DNA of 64,000 nt from positions 882,883 to 946,882 of the forward strand of contig VZRN01001859.1 in assembly GCA_013397935.1 (NCBI GenBank), written 5' to 3'. The translations under genes were made by a program, and so were the position numbers. The stretch is from Dasyornis broadbenti. Lineage: Eukaryota > Chordata > Aves > Passeriformes > Dasyornithidae. This document shows positions 23,964 to 36,850 of the stretch, one piece after another (position 1 is the stretch's first letter; each line of letters begins with the position of its first letter). The notes below the pieces were generated by a model, which saw only the letters and a list, made by a program, of their open reading frames with translations, was not told the DNA's origin and did no database searches.

Positions 23964-25079
23964 GCAGCATATTGGGGAGTTCTGCTTTTTAAATCCTGTG
24001 AAGTATATGAATAAGTACCCTCAAGAAATTACAGAATTGTTTAATATAATAGCACTATGACTGTGGTTAACACCCATAGGATAAACTACAAAGTGTTGTT
24101 AAAAATTGAATTTTCAAGGAGAAAAAAAATCATCCATCTTTTTTCCTAATGAGGTGCTCCAAATAGAACCCTATGTAACCTTTACTCGGTGGGTACCTAA
24201 CCTGCAAAACATATTTGTACATTCAGTGTCCCCAATACTGCATAAATGTTATAAATCAGCAAATGTTACAGTATATAGCATAGTAAAATAAATTTCCTCT
24301 ATTTATTTCCTATTACTAGATCTTTTCATAAAATTTCAAGTTAATATTCCAAAAGATTTTTCTCTAGAGTTACAGCTTCAGAGTGGGTTTCTTATAAATT
24401 CCATACATTGAATGATTTTTATTTTGGTGCTCTGCTTCCTGTATTAAATGAGGGAAGAAGAGGAGTCACCATAACAACTGTTCTACCACCAAGAAAAGCA
24501 ACATTTTCTTAGAGCGGTACATCTATCATGTAAATATATCTATAAATATATATTTGGGGTGTGTTATCTAAGATTGACAGCAGTTGCATCACTGTTGACA
24601 CAATTCAAACAAATGAAGAAGCACACCAACATCCTGTGTCCTGGCACCCACAGGGCCGTAATATCTCCTTTTTATTTCCTCATCTTATATGCATTTAACC
24701 AGGTATATTCAGCAATATTTCTACATGGCACCACATAATTCTCATGTTTCTATTTTTTCCTAGTGCAAAATCTTAAAAAAATATATTATGTGGTACTCAC
24801 AATGTTTAGCAGAGGGCAGGATCAGTTTCTTCTGTTTCAAGTAGACTTGGATTGCTTGGGCTATTGGCGTACATGGAAGAGCTGTCCTACTGATCCTGGC
24901 ATTTTAGGTAGGTGAGTAGTCTTAGAGGATGTCAAGGCCTGGAGCTTTGATGTAATGTTAATTTTTAATATCACTATTGAGCTTCCTGTGTTAAAAGTGT
25001 CTTTACCTCGCTATCAACATCAATTCTTTCTTCCCGTTATAAAGAAAACAACATTTGATACAAATGAGAAACCAATCAA

Positions 25080-25480
25080 ATCACAGTTGGAGTATTCCCC
25101 AGTTCATTCTAAAGTTTAAGTTTAGCTGGATAAAATAATTACAACACAGCAGTGTTGGTAAACAAAACTAATTTGCATATAATGTCTCACTCCATACATC
25201 CAAAGAGCTCTCTTAATCCCATGTGGCATTTTCAGTCAGAAGATTATGCACGTAATAACAATAGACCTTTTTATCCCTCAAGTCTTCCATTTAGCCTCTG
25301 GAGGCAGATAATATCTCATAGATTGTCAGCGTGACGAGGAAAATGCTCTAATCAAACACTCCTGTGGACCATTATAGCACATAATAACAGGGGCTCTTGA
25401 TGGCTTTATCAGACATGCATCAGAAGGTTCCCTTTCAAAAGCCAAACAAATTATTTTGTTTTAAGGTAAGGCTTTGAGAT
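25080..25480. promoter_or_regulatory. Possible conserved enhancer-like element
   Basis: The stretch holds a forkhead-type core GTAAACA (25158-25164) seven bases before a perfect POU octamer ATTTGCAT (25171-25178). It continues with non-repetitive sequence such as 'ggctctTgatggctttatcag' and homeodomain-type TAAT cores. These motifs are seen directly. Their use as an enhancer is inference, since each motif alone is common in AT-rich DNA. Confidence 0.22.
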
Positions 25481-26319
25481 ATACATACATTAAGAATGAT
25501 AGAAACTGAGAGACAAAACGGAGGGACAAAACAATTATGTCTCCAGTGACACAGAATAATGTGGTTTATAATACATTATGTTTAAATTGAAATGCTCTCA
25601 TCACTGATTCCCAGGGTTTTCAGCATGATTTCCAGGGTCTGCACTGGGAGCTGGTAGTGTGCAAAAGTCTGCATATTGTATTTTGAAGTTTAAAAACTGT
25701 CCAGAGCTGCTCCACTTTGTGGGTGATTTTGTCAGGACTTGAAAGAATGAAATCAAGCCAGTGTGGAGGAAGCTGGTGTGCCAGCTCCCTGCAAGGAAAG
25801 CCCAAGGGGGCACACAGAGCACTGTGAGTGTCTTTCAAGCTGTCTTGTAGAAAAAATAGCTGTGTAGGGTGTTAGATTGTTCAGCTGAGCTGTGTCTAGC
25901 TGGAGAGGGGATCTGGTGAGTTCCTGTGGTCTCTGAGACTCTGTCATGGACACGAACAAATTTGCATGTGTACATGTGTACATTCTACAGCTTTGCTCGC
26001 AGATGAAAGAAGCAGAAGGTGGACTGTGCTGTTCACGTTGCTGGGATGTGGACAAATAATTCTGCAACGGAGTGAAATTATGTCAGGTTGAAGCATGAGC
26101 CAATGAACACAGTACTGTTAAGCTTTTGGAAGACCCTGTTCTTACTATTTCAAAAGTTTTCTTAAAAAATGTACATCTTTTCAGTCTCTTTACTGTCCTC
26201 AAACAGCTTCTCTGTCTTTTCCTGTACAAGGAAATGGTGCAATAGTTCTTTAACCTTATGATATAATAATATATTTTAGGATCATCCATACACTCTTGTT
26301 TTTAGTACCTCTTTGGTTT

Positions 26320-26480
26320 CTCAAAGAGTAGTTGAGGTTAGATGGGACCTCTGAGGATTGTCAAATCCGAACCCTTTGTTTAAACATGATCATCTAGAGC
26401 AGGTGCCCAAGGTGGTTTTGAATTGGGCTTTTTATATTTCCAAGGATGGAGGCTTCACAGCCTCTCCCTGGAAGAGTTTG
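26320..26480 (-). mobile_element. Worn CR1 LINE fragment, minus orientation
   Basis: Plus-strand blocks 'gatgggacctctgagga', 'catctagagcaggtgccca', 'ttttgaattgggctttt', 'tttccaaggatgga' and 'cacagcctctccctgg' follow the order of a CR1 3' untranslated region in reverse. Both ends are worn and the CR1 octamer tail is not visible. It is older than the copies at 7.1 and 22 kb. Confidence 0.8.
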
Positions 26481-29400
26481 GCTATAAACATTCAATTCAT
26501 TACAGCTTGTCTTCCTTCACGAAAGCATAGCTTTTCCAACACTACCAAGTGCTGGTTTATTTTTTTTCAATCTGCACATAAAAATATTACAGACAACCAT
26601 TGTTTCCAGCTCAACAGCACAAGATTGGTTTATTAAGAATCAGAGACAATCACTTGCCAGAGACACTGGGTAGTGGTGTTCTTGTTACAGTCCAGACCCC
26701 TGGTGAGTTTGCTAGGCAAATTCCCAGAGTGCAATCAAAATGCAACCGTGTCTGTGAAGAAGTTAAGGAGCAACACCGTGAAACTCTGGCATATGTTAAA
26801 GTATCTTATACTGACCTGAGAATCCAGCTTCTAAATATGTCACAAGAGACCAGGTTAATGCTGCAGAATGGGTGCACCTGCTTTGAATTTTTACAGGCAA
26901 CGTGCAAATGATACTTCATTTATATGTTGCAAGCTTCACATGCAAATAGTTGTAATAAATCCCTTTAAGGCAGCATAGATAACTTTTGTGAAATTCATTT
27001 AATGTAAGTCCTCATAAATAATTTCTACACATTATACAATATCTCAAAGACTGTTTGCCATCTGAGCAGATACCAAAATTCTGGGACTGAGCCTACCAGC
27101 TGGTGCAGCTGTGGAGGCAATGACAAGGTTGGTGTCAAAGCAAAGATGCCAGCCACTATATTTAGTTAGCAGTTAGCATGCCCAGTAGGTGGATTAATTC
27201 ACAATTAAGCAGCCATCTCTTAGGAATCCATTCACCTTTTCCTCTGAGCTGAGGTGTAGGCATGATAACTCAGGAAAAAGTGATGGCTCCAACTTGTATA
27301 AATGCAATCTTGAACAACTTAATTAAATAGAGAAGGTCTTATTCATTCCATTCACATGAGGCAATATTCACACTGTAATGAAAACAGTAATAATAAGCCA
27401 TTGTATTCACCAGGACAAGCTAGTCAAGAAAATAGTCTCTCTATATCACATTTTGACACTTTTGGAAACATAAATTGGTTATGATTAACTCTAGGAGTGT
27501 TGCCTTGTCTTTTGCAAAACAGATGAGTGGATTTAGGATTTCATCCAGCAGAAATGCAGCCAAGGCCTTTGTTACTGCCAACAAATACTCCACAATTTCC
27601 TCCACATCACTCTCACACTTGACCTCACCTCTGAACTGCAATGAGGTCTTGTGCTCCCCCTGCCTTTCGGTTGTTTAGGGTTTTTTACTTGCCAGATATT
27701 CTCTGGGTTTATTAGATTTTTGTTTGCTTATTTCTGAAATATTAGCAAGTGTTGTCTGGGGATGGCATTAAAACCAGCAGACTGATTTCTGTTGCACTGC
27801 AAAACAGAGCTGTGCCTCCCAGTGCAGCAGGAAGGAGTGGGCTTGCAAAGGCGGACTGGGACAAGATCTGCTCCATTCACTGCTCTACCTGCAGCTTGAT
27901 GCTGTGGTCGGGATAAATCCCTCTAGCAGGGTCTCCTTAAAGCAAACAATGGCTCAAAGAAGTTCAAAGCAGAGGGAGCTGACTAGCTAGCTTTTTATTT
28001 TACTTTTTTTTAATATTAAATGTATAAGGCTAATACTACAACCAAAACAGAGAAACACAATACTCTGACTTCTTTAATCATGACTCTGGCAGAACATGAA
28101 GACAAAAACTCACAGTTTGGCTCATTGTCACATATTTCGCTCTTTAAATAAAGACTAATTTCTAAATCCTGTATCTGCTTTGAGAAGTTCAGTGATGCAT
28201 TGGAAGGATCCCTTCTCCAAGAATACCCTTTCTTCAGCACTTGTGACTTAAGTCATTTGCCACCTCTGATGCCCATCTTCAACTTTTTTCCATTCTTTTA
28301 TCACGAATTTTCTTTTCTTTTATCACACTTTTATTTTTCCATTCCATTATCACAATTACATATGCTTCAACATGTTTTTGTTCCCTGACCATTAATTATT
28401 CTAACATAAAATACCAATTCTAAATCCTAATGTTTCCTATCCTACTTCTCAAGACATGTAAGTCATTCACATTCACCTCTGCTAATGTGATTTATGCCAA
28501 GGGAATAAAAGTTCTAAAGATCTGTGATTTTCCCCAACTGTGATTGCACTGCTTCAATTCTGTCAATAACATTTTCTTCTCTAAAGCAGTGCCTTTGATA
28601 GTCTGATTTTTTCATGGCAACCTGTGATTAATCATCTTTCTGCTCATGCCAACACGGTCTCCAGGATATTTTCACTATGAGTTTCTCCAACGTCTCAAGT
28701 TGGGGGCTAATTTTAAAACAACAAAATGTTTCTTCTAAAATAACTCATATGTAGGAAACCCTAATATAATAGATTTTATAGAGACAAACATATACGGTTG
28801 AAAAGGAAAAACATGTTAACAGCATTCGCTTTTGCAGATTTTGTCAGCATCTGTGTTTCCCAGGGAAACACTAGTGGTTTAAGTGCAGGAATTAATAATT
28901 TTCTGAAATTTCTGTGATAAATATGACAACTGGCACTTTAGGAATATGTATTACCAAACCCAAAGGAGATATTTTTGTCTTGAAGTAGACCATGCAACCA
29001 GTAAAGTTTTATGGCTTCTAGTCATGAATTTATTTTTCACCTTCTCCTTCAGGGACAACAAATATAGCCTTATTACCAAGAGGAGCAGCCATTCCTTGCT
29101 GTGACAGATAAAGAATTTAATCATTTGCCTTAGGCTTTGTCAAACATTCTTTATTGTTGTGTTGACAATGAAATGTAGTTTAGATCCTCAGAGCACTAAT
29201 TATATTTTACTTATTTGTTTGGATTGGTAAGGAATGACAATAGAAATAACTAGTTTTTAAACTGAAACATCATCATAAGCAAGCCAGAAAGCCTGCATGT
29301 CAATAGATGAGAAGGGGACAGATATGAAGGTAGTAGAGCCCAGTAATTTTCTCATTGAAAAGGTCGCATTCATAATTCGTTCACTACAGAGAAATACTTG

Positions 29401-30501
29401 CACTTCTCAAAGCTGAAATGGTCACCCAACTCCTTTACTCAGTTCTTCATGGACAGCAGCACATATACCACAGGCACAGGGGCTGGTCTGGCAGGCTGGA
29501 TCTTGCCTCAGCGCTGTCTCCCAGTCTTTGCTATCCATCAATATGCACAGATAAAAAAAATTGTGAAACACCTCTGGAATAATTATACACAAGGGATGTA
29601 TGTTGATTCCCAAGAGATGTATATGAGTTACCCCACCGGCCTGCTGAAGAGGCTGGCACTGAATCAGTGGTAACTTTGCAGACCCCCAGACAGTCGTGCT
29701 CCTCCCCGTCTTTTACTCCTTCCCCTTTCCTACTCTGGTGCTTGGAGGTAGAGTTTGCCAACTTCTTGGGTGTTTGAATGTCTTACACCTGTACATTTCA
29801 AACTCATGCTCAATACAGCATAAGTGCACAAATATTAAGACCCATCTTCAGTCTGAGTTGAGTTTCCTGCTAGAAAAAGCTTTTCACTTGACTGTTTCTG
29901 TGGTTATTTGGAATGAAAGAGTTCATTGGGAGGGAGAGCTGCTTCAACAGGCACAAAGTTACTCCTTTGGGAGCACTGCTATCTGAAATCGCCTCTAAAG
30001 AGAACAACAGACTCTATTCAAGCTGGCTCTGGGCTCAGGCTCAGACATAAACCATAGCTTTGGACCAAACCAGAGCACTGAGTCGGAACATGGCCAGGTC
30101 CAGGGAAAAAAAAAATTGGCTACAAATCTAGGCCTGATCATCATAGCTCACAGCCTGCTTGAACGTATCCTTCAGTCCTTATTCTTTGTTACATTCTGAG
30201 CAAGCAAGATACAAGCAAGTGGCTGCAGGCTGCTGCTGAGCACACTGGATCTTGTTCTGGCAGAGGGATGGTGGCAGCATGGGAACGCTTTGTGCACAGG
30301 GTCCTGTTAATTTATACACGTGTGAATGAAGGGACACCATTTTTGGGACAGGGAGCCCTTGACCCAGATATTTCTGGAGGTAATGCTGAGGGGGTGCTAC
30401 AGGAGGTCTTGCTGTCTTGTTTTGGTCCCATACCCTCCCAACCCATCTGCTACAAGTTGTTTCTGGAAATTAGAAAGCAAACCAGGTGAAGCTTTTCTCT
30501 C
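26481..30501. other. Single-copy non-coding DNA, no gene seen
   Basis: No gene is recognised. A minus-strand frame at 27,441-27,641 reads smoothly but has no ATG start, no acceptor-like pyrimidine tract upstream and no family I know. The frame at 29,398-29,673 is likewise unplaced. Confidence 0.6.
28285..28356 (+). repeat. Pyrimidine-rich tract with degenerate direct repeats
   Basis: The decamer cttttatcac occurs at 28295-28304 and 28317-28326, and a related 'ccattatcac' at 28345-28354. The first and third are each preceded by a 'tttttccattc' block. It looks like a small decayed duplication in C/T-rich DNA. Confidence 0.55.
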
Positions 30502-30538
30502 CAGCATTTAAGACTGGTATGGCCAGTCTTAAATGCTG
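30502..30538. repeat. Perfect inverted repeat, 16-bp arms, 5-base loop
   Basis: The left arm cagcatttaagactgg (30502-30517) is exactly reverse-complementary to the right arm ccagtcttaaatgctg (30523-30538), with loop tatgg between them. The stem can fold as a hairpin in single-stranded DNA or RNA, or extrude as a cruciform. It has no T-run after it and lies in a gene-free stretch, so a transcription terminator is not implied. Confidence 0.97.
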
Positions 30539-31539
30539 AAACACAAAGGCATCTTTAAATATATAAATGCTAAAGATCAGCGCTGGTATTACAAAGAAGA
30601 TAAGTCAGAGCCAACTGCACAGGCTCTGAAATACCCTTTTGCACTGCTTTTATGGGGACTTGGGGGATTCTGAGTCTCAGAAGTTGCTCCTCTGCCAGCC
30701 TTTCTTGGCGGCCTCCATCCTGTGAGAATTGAGAGTGAGCTGTGCTCTGGTTATCTGTAACTGCACCAGGAACTGGTGGGAGCCCTTGCCAACCAGTGCA
30801 AATCAAAAAAGTCTTGGCAGGTTCAGGTCAGTCAGTGCTGGCTCTTGCCCCCAGAGTGATCTCACAGGGAGAACTGAGGAGTGCTGCTCCCAGAAAGGTG
30901 GGATGCGTTTTCACACAATTTGATTTTCCCAAGGAGCGACAATCACAGTCTCCTCGTCAGTGTGAATTATTGTGGTAAGAGGGATGATGCAGGTGGACAA
31001 ACACTTCTGACATTTAAAGAGCACTTGAAGTTCTTCAAAAGACAGTAACAGCTTTTTCTTTTTTTCATTTTAGAAGGACAAGACACCATTTAGTAGCTGA
31101 TAGGTCTCAGAACAGCAAACAGGATGAAATATTCTTTTCCAAAAGTGTTGTTTGTTAAGCTAGTCTTTATTTAACCCAGTGGAAGATTTTAACTAAGGTG
31201 GAATCTTTGGTGTTAACCTCAACATCCAGATCTAAATTGTTAAACAGTGATAGCGATGCCTCCTTCCAAATGCAGTTTTAGATCTACAGATGAACAATGT
31301 TATGAAAGAGGATGGTGCTGCACAGACACTATATTAATTGCTACATACTCATGGCTATTTCTACCATTTTGTGGAAGTCCAGGGAACTGTCCTGGGGAAT
31401 GAAGAATGAGATATGGCTTGTAGCACAGCAAAGCTGAAAAACAAAGTTCCAGGGGAGTCATCCTTAGCAAACCCTTTTCTGAGATTACAGTTGAAGTAAC
31501 AGCAACAATTGGTAAACAGGCATTAATCAAGCTAGCAGA

Positions 31540-31730
31540 TTTCTCTTAGTGAGAGTAATTAGCTCCTCTGCCAGCTCCCAGTCTGCTCTGGAAGGTTGAT
31601 TGGCTGGCAGAAAATTTTCATGGCAGACTTATGAATGTACACACCCGTACAGAGATCCTGACCAGATTATAAATTAGCTCAGCTGTGGAAGCTTCCATGC
31701 ATAAAGGCTATTTTGAGAAAGAGAAGTGCT
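31540..31730. promoter_or_regulatory. Possible conserved non-coding element
   Basis: Non-repetitive sequence includes 'gagtaattagctcc' (TAATTA homeodomain core), 'ggttgattggctggcag' and 'ataaattagctcagctgtgg' (second TAAATTA core plus a CAGCTG E-box). Two homeodomain-type cores lie within about 130 bases. Function is inference from motif content only. Confidence 0.2.
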
Positions 31731-34700
31731 CTGTACAAAGCCATTTACTGTGATGTCTTAGTTCCGTGGATGGCAATGGGACACTTGCTATTTATTTTTA
31801 TGAAGCTAGGATTTTTCCATCGGTTTTACTCACATGTATTCTCTGTCTGCAAGCTTAATCTTCAGGGGGTTTTGAACATCTGTCAGACTGAAGTGGCAGA
31901 AGGAGGTGGGCTGGTTTTTGTGCAGTGAACATATTTTGGAATCCAATAATGGATTCGGCTAAAACCTGGATTACCCAGACAGCAGATACACTTGAGTAAC
32001 CACAACTGAAACAATAGCTAACTCTAATTTTTGAGTTTGATCTGCCGCCCTGCAACATGGGGGAAAACTCATGGGAGTACACTTCCTCTGCAAATGAAAT
32101 TACTCATAGATACCTTTACTGGACTGATCTCTCAGTTTATTCCATCCTAAATGACAGTCTTATACTAAACTGCAACCAAAGGATGCATTTGATGGAGTGG
32201 ATTGGCAGCCTGGGACTAAATAACCATGGAAGGATAAAAAAGAAAGTAAAAGAGAATGAACAGACAAATATTTACCTTCTGCAGGGTACATTCACAAAGA
32301 ATAATGCTTCTGAAAAGCAAGTAACAATTCTGAGTTCTCAAGCAAGTTGATGAAAAAGAGTTCGTATTTCCAGAGGTCCTGTGCTGAGTACTCAGGAGTT
32401 CTGTATCTGGGTTCTGAAATGTGAGGAATCCAAAATTATTAGTCACCCAACAGAAATATTGTCTGATATTCTTGGATTTGGTATAATTCCTAATTTTCAA
32501 ACCTTCAGCTGGGTTTATTTTTTAAACAGTTGCATTTCAGTTCAAGTGCTCCTCCCCTGATTTCTTGATCTCCTGCTCCCTTGGCTTCTTTCATTAAAGA
32601 AAAAGATTAATAGCAAAGATGAGAGAGCTCATTTCACATCCAAGAAAACACATTTTTTTCAGCAACTTCTGCTTGTTTCTTTCTTTCTTTTGCTACTGCT
32701 GTTGTTTAAGTGCTGGCATGAACAACCCATGTAGCTGGAGGAGTAGGTGTGTATGGTGCAATCTCTGATGCTTGTGTGAGATTACAAAGGCAGCACGTAA
32801 CTGTATGGAGGTACCTCCTATTGCAGAGAGCCAGTAATGTGCAAAATGCAATTGCCCAGCTGTTCTTCTCATGTATCAAAGAGTTTACAATTAAATTACT
32901 CAAATCCAAGGCCATACAAGTCTTTTACCTCTCTTGTAGTCAGCAGCTTATATATATCTGTGAATCAGACAGTAGAGCTGAAGTCAAAGGTCTGAGTCTT
33001 GCAAAACAAAGCTATTCAAGGACGTTAAATCTTCACAGGACTGAAACATGACTGGAAAACCAAATGGATAATAGAGTCTGTGTTAACCAGCAGTTTCTGC
33101 TGGGAGGATTTGTAACTCATCAAAGCAGAGGAAATGGTCTGCATTAGTGTTTTATACAAACTATTAGGCATGTCTGAGCTTTCAATTAAATAGACTAGAA
33201 GAAGAATCACAAGCTGATTTCATTAGAATGTTTCATTTGTTGTTTACCTTAAGGGTGTATATATAATTTGCAGTCTTTTTATTTACAAAATAAAATAATA
33301 AAACTACTTGTAGGTACTTCCTTGTGAAAAACAAATATTGCGTAGCAAGCCCTGCCTTCTTCAATATTTGTACAGATTGGTAAGGCAGGGATTTATGTGT
33401 ACGTGTCTAACACTGCAGATGTGTATATACAACATGTACATACACTTTATATCCTACAAAAGCATGAAGAGAAGGAAGGCATTCTGGGGTATATCAGAAA
33501 CATTAGGATGGCCAGTTGATCCAGAATCTGAGGCAAGTGTTTGTGGCACAATGTTGTGCTGCGAGAGATGCCAAATATAGCCCTGCATGAACCTGTTGAG
33601 GTATCAGTTGTACCTAACTGTGTTAAAGGGCGTTGTACCAAATGTAAAGACATAGGACCAGTTTCTGTGGGGCTCATCTGGCTATTCTGCTTCTCCAGGC
33701 CGAACTTAATGAGACATTTGTTCAGTTTAGAGTTGTCCATTTCTGCCTTCTTGAATATTGTTCACTTTCTGTGTAGTGGCACAACGTAAACAGAAGGACA
33801 GCGAGTGTCTTGCTTTATTTCCATGTATCTCTCCTACAGCATCAAGACTGGGACATCTACTGGGAATGATCAATGTGTGCATGATTTCTGCCCAATAAGG
33901 ACTTCAAATTCTGGTTTACTACTTCCATTAGCTATTGGTAAAAATTGCTGTTACTGTCACATCTGATTATTTGCAAAATAGCGACATTGTTTTTCATAGA
34001 ACAATTGTAAGTGCCACATTTGGAGATGGGGAGCAAGTTCAGATGCTTGGTTTGGTATTACTGAAGCAACATTTATTGGCAGGAATCAATATATTTTGTT
34101 AGATCAGCTGATGAAAGTGGGAAAAAAATTTACATGCTTAAAAACATAAAAAGTTAGGAGCCTTTCTGCTCATCCTAAACATTGTGTGTGTCACTCTAGA
34201 AACATAGTTTACAAATAGTCTGTATGCTAACTGTAACCTTTGTCTTTCTTTCTGGCTGCATAATGTAAGAGTTTAGCTTGTTTGTGCATAATATGTCCAC
34301 ATGGAACAGACTCTTAAAATCAGAGAGGAAAAATCATGGAAACAGTGAATAGACTAACCTTTAAATTTCTCAAGTGAAAACAATTAACACTTTATATTAC
34401 TTTATTAGGAAGTAATAAAGGAGGGCTATAACCCTAGGGCTTTTCTAATAACTCTATTAGCTATAACACTGCTGATAACAAGGCACATCTGCTGATTATG
34501 GTATTTTGAGTGCTCCCTTCTTTCACATCTTGCTCCTCTCCACACTCCCATTTTAGCATCTGTAATTAACTGGGGCCCTCAGTAATAACCATCTCCCAAG
34601 CCTACCTTCTTCCTAGGGCTTTCAGTAGCAGTATCCATTTCAGGGCCTCAAATCAAGTAATGCAGGAAACTTGTCCTGTTCATATAATAAGTAACAGATA

Positions 34701-35199
34701 ATTACTAGGCACAAAGAAGGGAAGACAAAGATCAGAAAAAATTAAAAGACAAACATTCAAAAAATGAAAGAATAGCCTGTGTCCAGCATCTCCATGAGGA
34801 GGTCTGGAAGCATAGAAGGAGACTGTTGGGTTAGTGATATCCACGCAGCAGTGACACCCTTCCCATCCAATAAACCACAACCTGTGCTCAATGCCTCATC
34901 TATCATTGCATAAGATGTGCTGTTCATTTCCAAGGAGTGAGTAATAAGAACAACTCCTACATGTGCACACCCCCAACATAGGCACACGTGAAAGGCAGGA
35001 ACATCTCTTCCCCATAACTGCCCTGGAGGTGCTTCTTTTTAAAGAACCACACCACGGGACATGTGGCAGTCCCAGCTGCTGCTGTGAATGCCCCATAAGA
35101 TACAGCGCCTAAAGGGTCATCTCCCAGTCACACAGAGGCCTCTCAGTGATCCACAGAGAGAAGAGGAGATGAAAGGAAGGGAGTGATAAAGCACAAAAA

Positions 35200-35620
35200 C
35201 CATCCTCAATGCATACATGGAGCTATGGGTTCCTGCTACACCAGGGTACCTTCACGCAAATCCTTCCTGGCCCAAGCTTTGGGAAGTCTGAGAGAGGCTG
35301 AAAGAGTTGCTGTAGTTCCACAAATCCTGCTGTGCCAAATGCATGAGGGAGGACCCTTGGCAGCAAAGCCTTTATCCACAGTGGCTGCTGCTTGTCCCTG
35401 CAGCTGAGCCCGTCTGGCAGCACGGCTGGCACAGCTTGCCCAGGGCCAGCAGCCAGCACAGCAGGGCACAGGCCAAGCGGGGCAGAGCTGCTCCAGGAAC
35501 TTAGCCTTTGGCACAGACATCTGGCAAGCTTTCCCCTGGTATGGGATATCTGTGGCATCAGGGGACCTTCCCATGCTGCGGGGAAGCTCAGCTCACCTGG
35601 GTTTTGGGACCACACCAGTC
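35200..35620. other. GC-richer block with overlapping open frames
   Basis: This block is clearly richer in G and C than its surroundings and is open on the minus strand for 130 codons (35,223-35,615). A 112-codon frame overlaps in another minus phase and an 79-codon frame lies on the plus strand. Being open in several frames at once points to composition rather than coding. CpG is rare, so it is not a CpG island. It may be an unrecognised old repeat or a transcribed non-coding exon. Confidence 0.35.
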
Positions 35621-36599
35621 TTCAGAGCTGATAGGATTAAAAATGCATAGGGTTTAGTTCAATGAGCTTGGCTGCTGCCAAGAATGAATGGGAAAAATCA
35701 CACAAACTTCTGGTATTTACTGATGAACAGTCTTCATAATTCCCATTTTAACTGGACGATGCCACCTTGGGAATTGTGGCAGACAGGCAGAGGTCTCAAT
35801 AGCAGTCTGGGCTCTGTTACAGCTGCAGATGACTGTGAGTGCAATGGAAGCATGCTCTGCACTGCTTGTGCAACAAAATCAGTCAAGCTGGGATGTAATC
35901 CTAAGGCTGACTACACTGTTTTGATCCAAGATCCCCAAATTGGTGCCATGTAAAGGAAAGTGATGACAGTTACAGAAAAGTGGAACCATATTTCCTTTGA
36001 GGACTCCCTCCTTTCCCTAAGAAGTATGTCAATTTAATGTTACCATTAAGTCCTGTGACTGGTGCATGTCAAAATGTTAGTGCTCACTTTATCTTTCTGT
36101 ATCTCAGCAGAAAGCTGCTTATAGAAGTGATAGTGATTCTTGCATGTGAGACAAATACTGATGTCTTGCTACAGAGGTTTGCATTTTTCAATCAGAACAA
36201 AAATAATTAAAGGAGACTGGGTATTAAAAAGGCATTAGCAAAGTTTTCCCTCTCACGACTGACAAAAACCCCTGAGAATACAAAGGACAACACAAGGCAA
36301 ACATCTGTTCAAATAAGGGGAGTTAGAGAACTGCCTTTTGTTGTATTGAAGTGATATTCCGCCTATAAAAATTAACCACTCTCTTTTTCTCCACACTTTA
36401 TACCATACTCAGTTCTTCTTAGGATTATGTTTACTGGGAAGTTTTGATTGTGTCATTTCTTTTCACTGCAAACTAATTTATGGTTCCATGTAACTTAATC
36501 ACATTTTCTTCAGCCTTCTTTGACAATATAAGTCTGGGACAAATAAAAAGCCATCATTCAAAGGAATAACACACCTCCTTAACACAAACTGACATAGGA

Positions 36600-36850
36600 A
36601 AGCAGGCTAGGGCTCAGACAATCCCAGACCTGCTCCATTAAGAGATGACATTTTTAACAAGAGATCTGTCGGACCTCACTGGAAATAATGGGCCTCATCA
36701 TGGCACGACAGGTAATTATATTCTGGAAATGTTCCAGTGCCAGCTGTGTTGCTGCGTGTTATTTGTAACCTCTGTAATTGCAGCTTTTCAAGACCATTTT
36801 TATTTGGAAAGCCAGTGTAGAGGACAAAAAAAATCCCTAAAAACAACCTA
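36600..36850. promoter_or_regulatory. Possible conserved non-coding element
   Basis: The stretch contains TAATTA (36713-36718), an inverted repeat ctggaa-atg-ttccag (36723-36737) and a CAGCTG E-box (36741-36746). It also carries 'gagatctgtcggacctcac' and 'tgtaattgcagcttttc'. The dense, non-repetitive texture resembles developmental enhancers, but this is inference. Confidence 0.25.

Larger units (their letters stand above)
22419..26319. other. Single-copy non-coding DNA, no gene seen
   Basis: No coding exon or RNA gene is recognised. A 125-codon frame (23,256-23,633) is rich in C, F and L and looks like chance. An A/C-rich simple repeat and a regulatory-looking stretch inside this region are listed separately. 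Confidence 0.65.

Noticed and set aside
27441..27641. Smooth 66-codon minus-strand frame beginning at TTG
   Set aside because: No ATG, no acceptor tract upstream, a TAA about 10 codons further upstream, and no recognisable family.
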